From Ignavibacteriales bacterium (GTDB taxonomy: Bacteria > Bacteroidota > Ignavibacteria > Ignavibacteriales > Ignavibacteriaceae): 7,993 nucleotides of DNA. Shown in pieces: positions 6,915-7,993 of the stretch (positions are counted from its first letter, which is position 1; each line of letters opens with the position of its first letter). The notes under the pieces are model-generated. The model was not told the origin of the DNA. It saw only the letters and a program-made list of their open reading frames with translations, and did not search any database. The DNA lies in the NCBI GenBank assembly GCA_027347125.1, contig DAIERC010000324.1, positions 1 to 7,993 on the forward strand, written 5' to 3'. A program made the translations under genes and the position numbers.

Positions 6915-6948
6915 CACAAAAGTGCATCCGGTTTAATTGCGCCAGATA

Positions 6949-7044
6949 ATGAGAATTGTTATGAAAACATTTCTAAGTAAACTTTATAATATATTTAATT
7001 TTACGGCGGGCGATTTTAGTGTAATCACCGATAGTAAAAAATAA
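6949..7044 (+). CDS. Possible 31-codon ORF just upstream of the permease
   Basis: An open frame of 31 codons with two in-frame ATGs (6949 and 6961) ends in TAA 20 bases before the permease ATG. The peptide starts MRIVMKTFLSKL and ends VITDSKK, basic at the start and unremarkable otherwise. No strong ribosome-binding site precedes either ATG. It could be a leader peptide, a stray fragment or chance; I cannot recognise it. No run of a single amino acid that would indicate attenuation is present. Confidence 0.2.
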   Translation: MRIVMKTFLSKLYNIFNFTAGDFSVITDSKK

Positions 7045-7064
7045 TTTACATGAAGGTATAAAAC

Positions 7065-7993
7065 ATGAGTCAATACTTTGCACGTAAACCTCTTAAGGTT
7101 TTGCTTGAAGAAGCCGAAGGTGAAAACAGGCTTCGCCGCGTACTTGGGCCGGCTGCATTAACAAGCCTTGGAGTCGGGGCTATTATCGGTACAGGCATTT
7201 TCGTTCTTACCGGAGTTGCCGCCCATGATAAAGCCGGGCCGGCTATTATTTTGTCTTTCATAGTCTCAGGCATCGCTTGTATTTTTGCGGCACTTAGTTA
7301 CGCCGAGTTTGCGTCTATGGTTCCGGTTGCAGGTTCGGCTTATACTTATGCCTATGCTACGCTGGGTGAATTATTTGCATGGATTATCGGATGGGACTTA
7401 ATACTTGAATACGCAGTTGCCTCCGCAACAGTTGCGCACGGCTGGTCTCATTATTTCCAGGACTTTATAAGCATACTGGGCTTAAAACTCGGGAATGCGA
7501 TTTCGCAGTCCCCTTTTGATTTTAGCCCCACCACGGGTTATTTAACTTAAACGGGCTCTTACCTGGATCTGCCTGCTATTCTTATAACCATACTCATCAC
7601 GATTATTTTGGTAAAAGGTATTAAAGAGAGCGCCGTGTTTAATACGGGCATAGTTATATTAAAACTTGCAATAGTTTTTATGGTAATTATAGTCGGGGCA
7701 TTTTATATTAATCCGGCTAACTGGCATCCGTTCGCACCTTTCGGATATACGGGAATAAGTATTTTCGGAAAAACATTATTCGGACAAACAGGATTGGGCG
7801 GAATGCCTGTAGGGGCTTTGGCAGGAGCCGCGCTAATCTTTTTTGCATACATTGGTTTCGATTCTGTTTCAACTCACGCAGAGGAGGCAAAGAACCCCAA
7901 GCGCGATGTGCCGATTGGTATAATAGTATCACTTATAGTTTGCACAATATTGTATATTGCTGTTGCCGCAGTATTAACGGGTATGGTTCCGTA
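7065..7993 (+). pseudogene. APC/CAT-family amino-acid permease with an in-frame TAA, 3' end outside window
   Basis: This is an amino-acid transporter of the APC superfamily, closest in style to the cationic amino acid transporter (CAT, YfnA-like) group of the inner membrane; the substrate is not determined. The start fits GAAGG at 7052-7056. The first TM helix carries the substrate-binding glycine stretch GVGAIIGTGIF at residues 36-46, followed by family blocks such as FAALSYAEFASMVPVAGSAY. After 161 codons the frame meets TAA at 7548-7550. The same frame then continues without another stop to the last base with clear family sequence: GSYLDLPA, LVKGIKESA, FFAYIGFDSVSTHAEEA and KNPKRDVPIGI (about codons 276-286). 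No frame change is needed, so this is a nonsense codon and not an indel. The 161-residue piece has only the first few helices and could not transport. The usual length is near 500 residues, so roughly 40% is missing beyond the window. Every other larger frame here ends in TAA, so codon reassignment is ruled out. Confidence 0.88.

Noticed and set aside
7548..7550. Stop-codon reassignment of TAA
   Set aside because: All the other larger genes in the window end in TAA at the expected family lengths, so TAA is a normal stop in this genome.

Overview
The window is A+T-rich bacterial chromosome with every gene on the + strand. The lineage looks like the Bacteroidota/Ignavibacteriota/Chlorobiota group. 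This inference rests on a B12-riboswitch/TonB-receptor locus paired with a DUF6580-type membrane protein, one candidate promoter matching the Bacteroidota-type TTTG / TAnnTTTG pattern, and the overall style of the proteins. It is not proven. No rRNA, tRNA, CRISPR array or insertion sequence was found.

Layout. (1) Positions 1-2914 are a vitamin B12 uptake locus: a cobalamin riboswitch (5' end cut by the window edge) with a leader hairpin, a BtuB-like TonB-dependent outer-membrane receptor (257-2188), a small polytopic DUF6580-like membrane protein (2332-2862) and a clear intrinsic terminator (2889-2914). (2) Positions 2942-3737 hold a HAD-IIA phosphatase gene split by a one-base frameshift near 3526-3537. 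(3) Positions 3738-4164 are a 427-base intergenic region with a candidate promoter, a short triple direct repeat and an inverted repeat. (4) Positions 4165-6336 encode a full-length membrane-bound proton-pumping pyrophosphatase (hppA) with the K+-independent signature, followed by a strong 11-bp hairpin. (5) Positions 6487-6876 hold a small unrecognised ORF lying between two hairpins. (6) From 7065 to the window end lies an APC/CAT-family amino-acid permease gene with an in-frame TAA at 7548-7550. The same frame continues with clearly homologous permease sequence to the last base.

How the genes work together: the riboswitch should lower btuB, and perhaps DUF6580, expression when cobalamin is abundant. 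BtuB moves corrinoids across the outer membrane using TonB energy, and the DUF6580 protein is a plausible but unproven inner-membrane partner. HppA couples pyrophosphate hydrolysis to H+ export and is functionally independent of the B12 genes, as is the permease. Two of the six larger genes carry a single disabling change. That means either real decay or sequence error, and it is the main thing to resolve here. I see no convincing undescribed multi-gene system. The most open question is the role of the DUF6580 protein in B12 uptake.
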